Assembly (NCBI RefSeq): GCF_004362195.1
Contig: NZ_SNWG01000001.1
Span: 2,852,001-2,916,000, forward strand
Source: Microbacterium sp. BK668
Lineage (GTDB): Bacteria; Actinomycetota; Actinomycetes; Actinomycetales; Microbacteriaceae
Direction: 5' to 3'
Length of the DNA stretch: 64,000 nucleotides
Below, one piece after another: positions 16,669-24,807 of this stretch. The position numbers were made by a program, and so were the translations under genes. The stretch's first letter is position 1, and each line of letters starts with the position of its first letter. The notes under the pieces are model-generated. The model saw only the letters and a program-made list of their open reading frames with translations. It did no database searches and was not told where the DNA came from.

Positions 16669-17416
16669 GAGCCACCTCCCGCCGGGCGATCCCGCGCGCC
16701 CGTGCGTCGTCCAGTTCCTCGGCGGTGGGAAGGAAGATCGTCCGCCCCGGCCGTACCCGCATGGGGTCGTCGATGCCGTTGACGTCGGCGAGCGGGCGCC
16801 ACAGCGCCGCGTTCCCGTACTCCCGGTACGCGATGACGGCGAGGCTGTCCCCCTCGCGCATCGTGTGGACGGCTCGGGGCTGGAGTCCGCCCGAGGTCGG
16901 ATTCTGCTTGCCCTTCTCGGAGGGAAGCTCCTCGAGCGACACGGTGCACACCGCACGCAGCGGGCGGCCGTCCGAGCCGAAGAGCGTGTACTTCGCCGCG
17001 ACCGACTTGACGTAGCCGAGGAAGCTGCTGAGCGGGCCCCACGCGAACTTGACCCACGGCGGCGAGGGGCGCTTCTGTCCGATCGAGGCGGGCGTCGGCA
17101 CGACCGTCTCGAACAGCGCCTCGACGTCCTTCACGACACTCGACCCGGGCGAGCGCGTCGCGTCGAAGAACATCTCGAGGGTGAGTTTCTGCGGCTCGGG
17201 CGTCGTGAAGTTCGCCGGCGGCGCCGACCCCGCCTTCTTCTGGTTCTGCGACTCCCACTTCGCCGACTTGGTGACGGTCAGCTCCTTCGGGTTGAAGTGG
17301 AACGGGATGCTGCCGCGCGGCCCGCCGGGCTTGCCCGGCGACGGACCGGGCTCGAAGAGATCGAGCCTCGCGTGGACGAGCTTGGCGGAATTGCTGGAGG
17401 TCTGTGTGAGCTCCAT
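16655..17416 (-). CDS. LysM-containing baseplate hub protein
   Basis: A 253-residue protein (Afp7-like). The N-terminal part has FHFNPKELTVTKSAKWE and LTLEMFFDAT, the usual start of contractile-tail LysM proteins. A LysM domain lies at about residues 185-232 (HTMREGDSLAVIAYREYGNA...WRPLADVNGI). In contractile tails it joins tube to hub rather than acting on cell wall. It begins 3 nt after the tube-2 stop and overlaps the spike gene by 14 nt. Confidence 0.88.
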   Translation of the reverse strand: MELTQTSSNSAKLVHARLDLFEPGPSPGKPGGPRGSIPFHFNPKELTVTKSAKWESQNQKKAGSAPPANFTTPEPQKLTLEMFFDATRSPGSSVVKDVEALFETVVPTPASIGQKRPSPPWVKFAWGPLSSFLGYVKSVAAKYTLFGSDGRPLRAVCTVSLEELPSEKGKQNPTSGGLQPRAVHTMREGDSLAVIAYREYGNAALWRPLADVNGIDDPMRVRPGRTIFLPTAEELDDARARGIARREVAHARA

Positions 17417-17419
17417 GCG

Positions 17420-17857
17420 TCACCTCTTCACCTGGAAGCCGTGGTGGGCGAGCTCGAGGGTCTCGACCGCGACCTTGGAGGAGTCCGTGTTGAGCGACGG
17501 TCCCGTCCACCGCACCGGCACGACGTCGGTCAGCTCCCAATGCAGGACGGCCTTGCCCGCGCTGTTCTTCGCGGTGATGACGCCGTTGACCCGTTTGGCG
17601 GAGTCGATGAAGCCGGTGATCCACTGCACCGTCTTCTCGGCGTCGGCGCTGAGCGGGCGCGTGAGCTTGACGTTCGGATACTTCAGCCGGGTGGGGAACT
17701 GCCACGGGTAGGCGTTGTTGCCGCCCTCCTCGCGCGTCTCCAGCACCACCTCGATGCCCAGCCCCTCGCACGTCGCGAACGCGCCGAGGATCGCCTCGTC
17801 GAGCTTCACCTCGTACGAGACGGTGAGAGCCCAGTCCTTGGATTCGGTGAGTGGCAT
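17420..17857 (-). CDS. Tail tube protein 2 (gp19-like)
   Basis: A 145-residue T4 gp19-type tube protein: begins with a Phe/Tyr beta hairpin, has FATCEGLGIEVVLETREEGGNN and PNVKLTRPLSADAEKT, and ends in VETLELAHHGFQV. By position next to LysM and spike genes it is the baseplate-proximal tube initiator (Afp5-like), distinct from the bulk tube protein at 21041-21487. Shine-Dalgarno sequence GGGAGCG precedes the ATG. Confidence 0.9.
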   Translation of the reverse strand: MPLTESKDWALTVSYEVKLDEAILGAFATCEGLGIEVVLETREEGGNNAYPWQFPTRLKYPNVKLTRPLSADAEKTVQWITGFIDSAKRVNGVITAKNSAGKAVLHWELTDVVPVRWTGPSLNTDSSKVAVETLELAHHGFQVKR

Positions 17858-17869
17858 GGTTCGCTCCCG

Positions 17870-20446
17870 TCAGATCCGGTCGATCCGCACGCCGCGCCGC
17901 TCACGGTCGAGCAGCATCTCCGCCTTGAGCCGGCGCACCAGCGGCGCATAGAGGCGGTCGAGGAGGTGCTCGAGCTGCTGCGGCTGGTCGGCGATTCCGG
18001 GAGCGGCGGTCGCGCCGCCGGAGGAGGCCGACCCGCTCGCGGCAACTCCGGCGGCAGGCGGCGGCGCGGCCCCGGCCGGTTCGGCTTCAAGAGCGCGCTG
18101 GACGGCGGCACTCCCCGCGTCCTCCTCCGCGACCCGCGCGGAGGTGGTCGCGAGCACCTGGGCGATGCGGGCGCGGTCGGCCGACGCCGGCTGGAACGAC
18201 GGGGAGGATGCCTCGGCCCGCTGCACGGCGGGCAGCGCGGCGGTCAGCGCGGCGGGCAGCGCAGCCGGCGGAGTCGACAGCGCGCGTGCACCCCACGCCG
18301 CCGGCGAGCGACCGGATGCCGCGGCGGTCGGTGGCGAAGAATTTCCGACGGTCGCGGTGCCGGCCCGCTCGGCGGGCACGAGCTGGACGGTTTCGTCGCC
18401 GCCGCGCGGCGAGGAACCGCCGAGGGTGTGCGCCATGACGTCTGCCGACGCAGCCGAGGAGTTCGCGCCGGGGGTCCCGGGCGGCGGCTCGGGCGGGAGA
18501 ACGACGGCCCGCACGGGCGATGCGGACGGAGCGGTCGGGGCGCCCGCGCCCGACATGCGGGACGATCCCCTGTGCGCCCCGGGATCGATCGCCGGTTCGA
18601 CGCGGCGCTGCAGCAGCAGCGGGCGGACGGGGAGGTGCAGCGGCGGAGCGGAGCGCTCCCCGGCGGCGGGCACCGGCGTCTCGGCCGCCGGCGGCGCCGG
18701 GGCGGAGGGTTTCCTGGACACGAGCACGTGGCCCTCGGTCGACCCGCTCGCGGTCGTCGACCCGATCCCGGACGCGTCTCTGGTCGTCGACCCGATCCCG
18801 GCCGACCCCGGCGCCATGCCGGCCGCCGGAAGGGACGGATCGGACGGCGGCGCGGCGCCCGTCGGACCGGAAGCGGCCGTCGTTCGCGCCACGAGAGGCG
18901 GCGGCACGTCGACCGCTCGCGCGACGACGGGCTGCGGCCCGTCGGGGAGGACGTCGGCGTGGGAAGAGGCTGCTGGTGGCGCGTCGCCGAGGAGCGGCGT
19001 CACGATGTCGCCGGGGACGCCGCCATCCTGCGCGGCGGCGGGCCGGGCGGCTGTCTCCGCAGGCCCGGGCGGGCGGGGGAAGGCGGGCTCGGACGCCGGA
19101 GCGATGGCCGGCCCGGATGCCGCCGGTGGATGAGGTGACGGGTCGACCGCGGGCGAGCGCTGAAGCGGAACGCGGCCGCCCGCCGCAGACTCGGGCTTCC
19201 GGAGAGGAGCGCCCAGGCCGAGCACGGGCCGTGGCGGTGGCGGCAGCGGCAGCGGTGGCGGTGGCGCCTCGCGGACGGAGGACGTGCGCTGGATGTGGGG
19301 AGAGGACGGAGGCTCGAAAGGGGAAGAGGGCGCGTTCCCCGCGGCGAGCGCTGCCGCGCGGGGCTCGACGCTCGGATCCGGCGTGCGCTGCTCCGCTGAG
19401 CCGATCGGCTCCGGCGTGCGCGGCTCCGCTGAGTCGATCGGCTCCGAAGAGGGTGCGCTCCCGCTCGGCTCCGAGGCGTCGACATCCGATCTCGAGGACG
19501 GCTCGACGGCCGGGGAGCCGGCCGCGCGCTGCAGAGGCCGCGGGTCACGCGGCGACGGCGATGGCCCGGCGGGAAAGGGCGACGACGACGACGTGGGGCC
19601 CGAAGCGGAGGGAGCGCCCGGTGGTGGCGACGGCGTCGCCGTGGAGGGCGACGGGGCCTCCGACAGCGTCGGCTGCACCGGGAGTCCGGGCGGCCCGTCC
19701 GGCGACGAGCGGGACGGATCCGGCGGGGAGGGGCGGAGCGCACCCGGTGACGGGCGGAGCGGATCCGGCGGCGGAGGAAGGGGGGGCGGGGATGTCGCGG
19801 CTCCCTCGGCCGCGGGAGTGGAGCGACCCGGTGAAGCGGCCGACGGAGGAAGACGCTGGATGGGCGCCGAGGTCGATGCAGCCCCGCGGGGCGGCACAGG
19901 GGTTGCGGCCGAACGCTCGACCGGCGCCGCCGGCGCCGTGGCGGGGGTCGGCTCCGGCGCGCCGAGCGTGGGAGCAACGGCGGCCGGGGCATCCCCCGTC
20001 GCAGCGGGAAGCTCGGGCCCCGGGGCAGCTGAGGGCGGGTCGGCGGCAGCTGCGTCGACCGCGGGCTCGCGCTGAACTGTCGGAGCGTGCGCGGCTGCGG
20101 CACTCGAGGGCCGGCCGGAAGGAGCGGCGCCGTGCGGAGGCGGGCTGAGGACGAGCTCGCCGGGCTCGGGTCGGCCGAGCCCCTCCGGCGGAGAAGAGCC
20201 TTGATCGCCGATCGTCGCACGCGGGGCCTCCGGGCTCACGAGGTGTTCGAGCGAGGTCAGGTGCGTCGGCACGGCGCGCGTGGGGATGCGCTGCAGGAAG
20301 TCCGCCTGCAGCTGGAGGGGGGCGGGCGCCGGCGGTCCGACGAGGGGCGGGAGGAACGCCCAGCCCGCGGGGGATGGCCGCGGCGCGGCATCCTTGGATC
20401 CCTGCTCTCCGGTCGGCGGAGTGCTCCGCTGCCACGGCCAGCGCAT
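17870..20446 (-). CDS. Proline-rich eCIS protein with repeated [VIL]QR motifs
   Basis: An 858-residue protein, almost all Pro/Ala/Ser/Gly and predicted disordered. Only the ends look ordered: an N-terminal MRWPWQRS and a C-terminal amphipathic helix LLDRLYAPLVRRLKAEMLLD. Nine [VIL]QR tripeptides recur along it (first at residues 51-53; the last two near the C-terminal helix), embedded in Pro-rich spacers. DNA microrepeats near 18750-18800 and 19390-19450 suggest slippage growth. It lies between DUF6760 and tube 2 in the structural operon with a GAGGAGG Shine-Dalgarno sequence. Streptomyces-type eCIS operons have a similar long low-complexity gene here; the function is not known. A scaffold, flexible tether or protease substrate are all possible. 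Confidence 0.75.
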   Translation of the reverse strand: MRWPWQRSTPPTGEQGSKDAAPRPSPAGWAFLPPLVGPPAPAPLQLQADFLQRIPTRAVPTHLTSLEHLVSPEAPRATIGDQGSSPPEGLGRPEPGELVLSPPPHGAAPSGRPSSAAAAHAPTVQREPAVDAAAADPPSAAPGPELPAATGDAPAAVAPTLGAPEPTPATAPAAPVERSAATPVPPRGAASTSAPIQRLPPSAASPGRSTPAAEGAATSPPPLPPPPDPLRPSPGALRPSPPDPSRSSPDGPPGLPVQPTLSEAPSPSTATPSPPPGAPSASGPTSSSSPFPAGPSPSPRDPRPLQRAAGSPAVEPSSRSDVDASEPSGSAPSSEPIDSAEPRTPEPIGSAEQRTPDPSVEPRAAALAAGNAPSSPFEPPSSPHIQRTSSVREAPPPPLPLPPPPRPVLGLGAPLRKPESAAGGRVPLQRSPAVDPSPHPPAASGPAIAPASEPAFPRPPGPAETAARPAAAQDGGVPGDIVTPLLGDAPPAASSHADVLPDGPQPVVARAVDVPPPLVARTTAASGPTGAAPPSDPSLPAAGMAPGSAGIGSTTRDASGIGSTTASGSTEGHVLVSRKPSAPAPPAAETPVPAAGERSAPPLHLPVRPLLLQRRVEPAIDPGAHRGSSRMSGAGAPTAPSASPVRAVVLPPEPPPGTPGANSSAASADVMAHTLGGSSPRGGDETVQLVPAERAGTATVGNSSPPTAAASGRSPAAWGARALSTPPAALPAALTAALPAVQRAEASSPSFQPASADRARIAQVLATTSARVAEEDAGSAAVQRALEAEPAGAAPPPAAGVAASGSASSGGATAAPGIADQPQQLEHLLDRLYAPLVRRLKAEMLLDRERRGVRIDRI

Positions 20447-20458
20447 CGTCGCCCCTCC

Positions 20459-20614
20459 TCAGCCTTCTCGAAGTCGTTCGTTGATGCGGGCGATCTCCCC
20501 GACGTAGCGCAGTCGGTCGGGGTGCTCGAGCTCGAGGATGTCGTCGAGCGGCCAGTGGAAGTGGAAGGCGATGTACGAGATCTCCTCGACGATGCGGTCG
20601 GCCCCGTACGTCAC
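20459..20614 (-). CDS. DUF6760 small eCIS protein
   Basis: A 51-residue protein starting at GTG 20614 (VTYGADRIVEEISYIAFHFHW), with LDDILELEHPDRLRYVGEIARINERL making up the rest. This is the DUF6760 pattern, a short helical protein found just after the assembly-protein gene in eCIS operons; the sequence resembles T4 gp-like assembly partners with a HWP...LEHPDR motif. The GTG overlaps the upstream stop as GTGA, which fixes this start over an in-frame codon at 20674. Confidence 0.82.
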   Translation of the reverse strand: MTYGADRIVEEISYIAFHFHWPLDDILELEHPDRLRYVGEIARINERLREG

Positions 20615-21036
20615 GATTCCCCCAGGCGGCTCCCGGCGAGATCTGCGGTGAAGCGGTGCGAGCACGCGGGACACGTGACGGCGATGCGCGTATGGCCCTC
20701 CGCGTTGATGCGCCGGTAGAAGTCCTGCAGGAACGCGACATCGGTGGCGAACATGTTCTCGACCACCCCCGCATCGACGTTCGTCAGACTTCCGAGTCGC
20801 GTGATGACGCGCGCGAGCAGGACCACCGTCGTGTACGCGGCGTTCTCCTGCACCCGCACGTCGTAGAGCGGCAGCAGCTCGTCGCGGGCGGTCGCCAGCC
20901 GCATCACGCCGTCGCGGTGCACCGTGCCGTCGGGGGCGAGGTAACCGCGCGGCAGCTCGAAGGGGAACTCCGTCCGCATCCGCTCCTCGTCGCGCACGTC
21001 GCCCGAGGACGGACGGGTTGCGATCACCCGCTCCAT
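20611..21036 (-). CDS. Phage tail assembly protein of eCIS
   Basis: A 141-residue protein. FELPRGYLAPDGTVHRDGVMRLATARDELLPL is the signature of the tail-assembly family that follows the tube gene in eCIS loci. A CPACSHRF motif near residues 120-127 is a possible half zinc site. It begins 4 nt after the tube stop and ends in a GTGA overlap with DUF6760. The role is probably a chaperone for tube or wedge proteins, inferred from position. Confidence 0.8.
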   Translation of the reverse strand: MERVIATRPSSGDVRDEERMRTEFPFELPRGYLAPDGTVHRDGVMRLATARDELLPLYDVRVQENAAYTTVVLLARVITRLGSLTNVDAGVVENMFATDVAFLQDFYRRINAEGHTRIAVTCPACSHRFTADLAGSRLGES

Positions 21037-21040
21037 GTCG

Positions 21041-21487
21041 TCACGAGACGCTGGACTCGTCGAAGCAGATGATCGCCTTCTCGGTCGCCTGCTCCGTCGA
21101 TCCCGCCTTCAGGGAGTTGACCTCGACCGAGCGCACCCAGCAGTTCGTGAAGTTGAACGTCTTGATGGTCTCGCCCTTGTGATCGAGGATGTTCACCGCC
21201 GCCGTCTTGCGGGCGCCGGTGAGGTCGCCGTCCATGACGGTCTTCAGCCAGTCCACGACGGTCCGCGAGTCGGTGAGGCCGCGCGTGATGGTGATCTCGC
21301 CCGTCTTGCCACGACCGGGGATCTGCCGCGCCACGTACTTGCCGTCGGCGGCGACCTGCTGCTTCGCCTCGATCTTGTCGACCTCCATCTTCACGCCGCT
21401 CACCTCCATCACGAGCGGCATCTGCACGCCGTCGATCGTGACGCTGAAGTTGTAGGCGGGGGCGTTGTCGAATTGGTCCAGAGCCAT
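21041..21487 (-). CDS. Main tail tube protein (gp19-like)
   Basis: A 148-residue gp19 family protein (Afp1-like) that stacks as hexamers into the inner tube. It has the DQFDNAPAYNFSVTIDG start, MEVSGVKMEVD, PGRGKTGEITITRGLTDS and a WVRSVEVNSLKAG segment before TEKAIICFD. Its position directly downstream of the sheath gene and a strong Shine-Dalgarno sequence (AAGGAGGAAACC) fit a highly produced structural protein. Confidence 0.93.
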   Translation of the reverse strand: MALDQFDNAPAYNFSVTIDGVQMPLVMEVSGVKMEVDKIEAKQQVAADGKYVARQIPGRGKTGEITITRGLTDSRTVVDWLKTVMDGDLTGARKTAAVNILDHKGETIKTFNFTNCWVRSVEVNSLKAGSTEQATEKAIICFDESSVS

Positions 21488-21533
21488 GGTTTCCTCCTTG
21501 TCGAGTCCTCGTCACGTCATCCGACGTGCACGT

Positions 21534-23090
21534 TCATTCCTCGACCGCCCCGGTGCCGCCGGAGAACTGCGAGAGCTGGAAGATCACGAACTCCGCCGGC
21601 TTCACGGGCGCGACGCCGATCCGGCATACGACCCGCCCGGAGTCGATCACGTCCGCGGGATTGGTCTCGTCGTCGCACTGGACGAAGAACGCCTCCTCCG
21701 GCGTGCGGCCGAAGAGGGCTCCGCCGCGCCACTCCCCCATGAGGAAGGCCGTGATCGAGCGCCGCAGCTTGCCCCACAGAGCGGGGTCGTTCGGCTCGAA
21801 GACCGCGAACTGGGTCGCCAGGAGGATCGACTTCTCCAGATAGTTGAAGAGCCGGCGCACGTTGATGTAGCGCCATGCCGGGTCGCTGGAGAGGGTGCGG
21901 GCACCCCAGACACGGATGCCGCGGCCGGGGAATCCGCGGATCGCGTTGACGCCGATCGGATTCAGGCTCTCCTGCTCGATGCGGGTGATCTTGGTCTGCA
22001 CGTCGATGGCGCCGCGGACGATCTCGTTCGCCGGCGCCTTGTGCACGCCGCGCTCGTTGTCGTTGCGGGCCCAGATGCCGGCGAGATGCCCGGACGGCGG
22101 CACGAACTTCGACGACCCGGTGACGGGATCGAGGACCTTGAGCCACGGGTAGTAGAGCGCGGCGAACTTCGAGTCGAGACCCGAGTCGTTCGTGCGCCAC
22201 TTCGCGACCTCCTGGACGCTGAGTCCCGGCGGCGGGTCGAGCACGGCGATGCGATCCCCCATCAGCTCGCAGTGCGCGACGATCGCGAGCTGGACGCCCT
22301 TGACGGTCTCGAGGTCGATCGCGCCCTGCTCGTAGGCCGCCATCAGGTCCGGAACCGACACCATCGTGACGTCCTCGACCTCCTCCAGCCCGCTGAACCC
22401 GGTGCGGTCGGCCGCTTCGCCGATGTAGTTCGCCGCCGAGACCTGCTGCTTCTCGAGCACGATCGGCTCGCTCTTGGGCTCGGGGACGGCGAGCGCCGTC
22501 GTCCCGGTCTTCGGCTTGGTCTGCACCTCCGGCGCGACTGCCTCGACCGTGACGAGCTTCGACTCGCCGCCGACCCGCTTGACGACGTAGTCCCCCGAGT
22601 CGGGCTTGGACGAGACGTTCCCCCACACCTCGGGCGGCTTGCCCTCGGCGGTCACGGTGACCTTGAACTCGTCGTCGGGAGGCGAATCCCCCTCGGGCGG
22701 CGCCACCTCGACGGTGATCGCCTTGGCGCTGGCGCTCTTCGCCGTGAAGACGAAGTTCCCGATCGTCGCGGTCTGCGGTGCCGCCACCTGCTTCTGCGGC
22801 TTCCCCTGGCCGTTCGCCGACGGCTGGTCGGCGCCGATGCGCACGATGTAGCACCGCCCGCCGCCATTGAGGAAGTACCCGTACACCGAGTAGGCGAGGT
22901 ACGAGCCCGGCTCGATGTCGCCGAACTGCTCGACGTACTGGGTCCAGTTCGTCACCAGTGTCGGCGTATTGAGGGGGCCCCTGGGGGCGAACCCGACGAA
23001 CGCCGCGACGGCGGTGCCGACGCCTTCGATCGGTCGCGTCCCGGCGTCGAGCTCCTGGATGTAGACCCCGGGAGAGAGATACGTGGGCAT
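21534..23090 (-). CDS. Contractile tail sheath protein
   Basis: A 518-residue sheath protein. The N-terminus is PTYLSPGVYIQELDAGTRPIEGVGT, then FVGFAPRGP and YFLNGGGRCYIVRIG; the C-terminal domain holds GIRVWGARTLSSDPAWRYINVRRLFNYLEKSI and QFAVFEPNDPALW. A middle insertion of about 120 residues (roughly 100-220, Lys/Pro/Val-rich) is likely surface exposed, as in other eCIS sheaths. It opens the leftward structural operon with a GAAGGAG Shine-Dalgarno sequence. Only one sheath gene is present, unlike Afp, which has three. Confidence 0.95.
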   Translation of the reverse strand: MPTYLSPGVYIQELDAGTRPIEGVGTAVAAFVGFAPRGPLNTPTLVTNWTQYVEQFGDIEPGSYLAYSVYGYFLNGGGRCYIVRIGADQPSANGQGKPQKQVAAPQTATIGNFVFTAKSASAKAITVEVAPPEGDSPPDDEFKVTVTAEGKPPEVWGNVSSKPDSGDYVVKRVGGESKLVTVEAVAPEVQTKPKTGTTALAVPEPKSEPIVLEKQQVSAANYIGEAADRTGFSGLEEVEDVTMVSVPDLMAAYEQGAIDLETVKGVQLAIVAHCELMGDRIAVLDPPPGLSVQEVAKWRTNDSGLDSKFAALYYPWLKVLDPVTGSSKFVPPSGHLAGIWARNDNERGVHKAPANEIVRGAIDVQTKITRIEQESLNPIGVNAIRGFPGRGIRVWGARTLSSDPAWRYINVRRLFNYLEKSILLATQFAVFEPNDPALWGKLRRSITAFLMGEWRGGALFGRTPEEAFFVQCDDETNPADVIDSGRVVCRIGVAPVKPAEFVIFQLSQFSGGTGAVEE

Positions 23091-23110
23091 CGGCGGCTCC
23101 TTCGCTCCGA

Positions 23111-23134
23111 CGCGGTGCCTGCGCCGGCACCGCG
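23111..23134. promoter_or_regulatory. Inverted repeat in leader of the sheath gene
   Basis: Perfect 9-bp arms CGCGGTGCC and GGCACCGCG separated by TGCGCC, centred about 32 bp upstream of the sheath ATG and just upstream of its Shine-Dalgarno sequence. It could be an operator for a dimeric regulator or an mRNA hairpin in the leader of the structural operon. Confidence 0.5.
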
Positions 23135-23350
23135 ACTGCTCTCAGGATCGAACGGAGGATGCCACGGCACGCAGTCCGCGCGGGCTTACGGCCGGGAAGC
23201 GGATGCTGCACGTTCGGGATGCGCGAAAGGGCAGGGCCGGCGCCGAGCTGGGCAAGGTGGATACCGCCCGGCGCTCAATCGTATCTTTGTTCGAAGTGAG
23301 GTAAAATTGCCTGCCTTTGGGCGGACAGCACTCCGCAGCGGTCGTCACGC

Positions 23351-23379
23351 TTGACAGAAGATTCGAAGTTATGTACTAT
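23351..23379 (+). promoter_or_regulatory. Sigma-70-type promoter of the DUF222/HNH gene
   Basis: TTGACA (23351-23356), 17 bp spacer, TACTAT (23374-23379). Transcription would begin about seven bases later, at the A of ATG 23386, giving a leaderless mRNA. This is the best consensus promoter in the window, set in locally AT-rich sequence (about 23270-23400). Confidence 0.7.
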
Positions 23380-23385
23380 AGTGCC

Positions 23386-24753
23386 ATGCAAGATCCTTTC
23401 ACGGGCGTAGAAGCAGCGCTCGCGGCCGCCCGAGATGCGTGGACTGCAGCGCACGCCGGCGGATCGGCAGCCGACGGCGTGGAAGGTGCGATGCTGGCGG
23501 CGCTGAACTCTGCGATGGGATCCCTGCGCCGGCACGTCGAGGCCGTGCACGCCTCGGTCGCAGCGGAAGTGGCGCGAGCCTCGCGCGTCGAGCTCGGGAA
23601 TGCGGGCCTCGCGAAGCAGCAGGGCTTTCGCTCCCCGACATCGATGATCGCCGCAGCCACCGGAACGAACGTCGGCGACGCCGCTCGCCTGGTCGCCGTC
23701 GGCGAGGCGACGGCGCCGCGGATGACGCTCACCGGCGCGGATGCGCCACCCAAGCACGCCGAGGTGGCGGCCGGGCTCCAGAGCGGGCGGCTCAGTGTCG
23801 CCGCCGCAGGCGCGATCATCGCACTCCTCGATCGCACGGCGCTCCGCGGCGACCCCCACGCCGTGCACGAAGCCGAGCGCGTGCTGGTCGGGCAGGCGGA
23901 GGGGCTTCCGATGGATCAGCTGCGCAAGATCCTCGCCCGGGCCGAGGCGTGGCTCGACCCCGACGGCGTGCAGCCGCGCGAAGACGAACTCCGCGCGACG
24001 GCATACGTGCATGTGCGCGAGGACCGCGACGGCTCGATCCTGCTCGACGCGCGGCTCGACCCGGAACGCGGCGCGGTCGTCAAGACGGTGATCGATGCGA
24101 TGGTCGGCGAGGTGCTCCGCCGTCGCGACGAGGGTCCGCGGGGTGGAATGAGCGCCGACGAGCAGCGCCCGATTCCGCAGCTTCGAGCCGATGCGCTCGC
24201 CACGATCTGCCGGCATGCTCTGGCGTGCGAGAGCAAGGATGTCCCCACCGGCGGCGCGACGGTCGTCATCCGGATCGGGCTCGACCAGCTCGAATCCGGG
24301 ATAGGACTCGGGACGATTGACGGCGTCTCCCAGCCCGTGTCAGTGCAGACGATCCGACGCATGGCCGCCGACGCACAGGTGATCCCCTGCGTGCTGGGTG
24401 CAGACAGCGAGATCCTCGACTTCGGACGCGCGAAGCGCCTCTTCACCGCATCTCAGAAACTCGCACTCGGCGAGCGAGACGGCGGTTGCGCGGGATGCGG
24501 CCTTCCCCCGGGGATGACTCAGGTCCACCACCTGAGATGGTGGCATCGGGATGCCGGACCCACCGACCTCGACAACGGCATCCTGCTCTGCACCCGATGT
24601 CATCACCGCGTCCACGACGACGGCTGGGAGATCCGCATCGAGGGGCCGGGTGTGCGAGCCAAGGTGTGGTTCATCCCGCCCGTCCGCGTCGACCCCGCCC
24701 GCACACCACGCCTCGGCGGCCGCGCTCGGTACGACTACGCCCTGAGCGCGTGA
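23386..24753 (+). CDS. DUF222 / HNH endonuclease domain protein
   Basis: A 455-residue member of the actinobacterial DUF222-HNH (13E12-like) family. The first ~330 residues are the helical DUF222 domain, and the HNH module is near the C-terminus: CAGC, QVHHLRWWHRDAG, DLDNGILLC, TRCHHRVHDDGW. The Cys pairs hold a structural zinc and the HH...N...H residues form the nuclease site. ATG 23386 was chosen because a consensus promoter starts transcription there; upstream in-frame ATG 23371 lies inside the promoter. These genes occur in many copies in Microbacteriaceae and are thought mobile; this one splits the eCIS locus and runs opposite to it. Confidence 0.9.
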   Translation: MQDPFTGVEAALAAARDAWTAAHAGGSAADGVEGAMLAALNSAMGSLRRHVEAVHASVAAEVARASRVELGNAGLAKQQGFRSPTSMIAAATGTNVGDAARLVAVGEATAPRMTLTGADAPPKHAEVAAGLQSGRLSVAAAGAIIALLDRTALRGDPHAVHEAERVLVGQAEGLPMDQLRKILARAEAWLDPDGVQPREDELRATAYVHVREDRDGSILLDARLDPERGAVVKTVIDAMVGEVLRRRDEGPRGGMSADEQRPIPQLRADALATICRHALACESKDVPTGGATVVIRIGLDQLESGIGLGTIDGVSQPVSVQTIRRMAADAQVIPCVLGADSEILDFGRAKRLFTASQKLALGERDGGCAGCGLPPGMTQVHHLRWWHRDAGPTDLDNGILLCTRCHHRVHDDGWEIRIEGPGVRAKVWFIPPVRVDPARTPRLGGRARYDYALSA

Positions 24754-24807
24754 ACACGTCAGATGGAGCTCACCGATCCACCCGATCGATCGGCTTACGG
24801 CCCCGGG

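Noticed and set aside
14725..16782. Very long open frame antisense to the spike and gp25 genes
   Set aside because: High GC removes stop codons from shadow frames; the translation is Arg/Asp/Leu-rich with no domain, and the opposite frame encodes a well-recognised spike.
24754..24807. Possible terminator between the HNH gene and the large eCIS gene
   Set aside because: Only a short GATCGATC palindrome is visible, with no convincing stem or U-tract.
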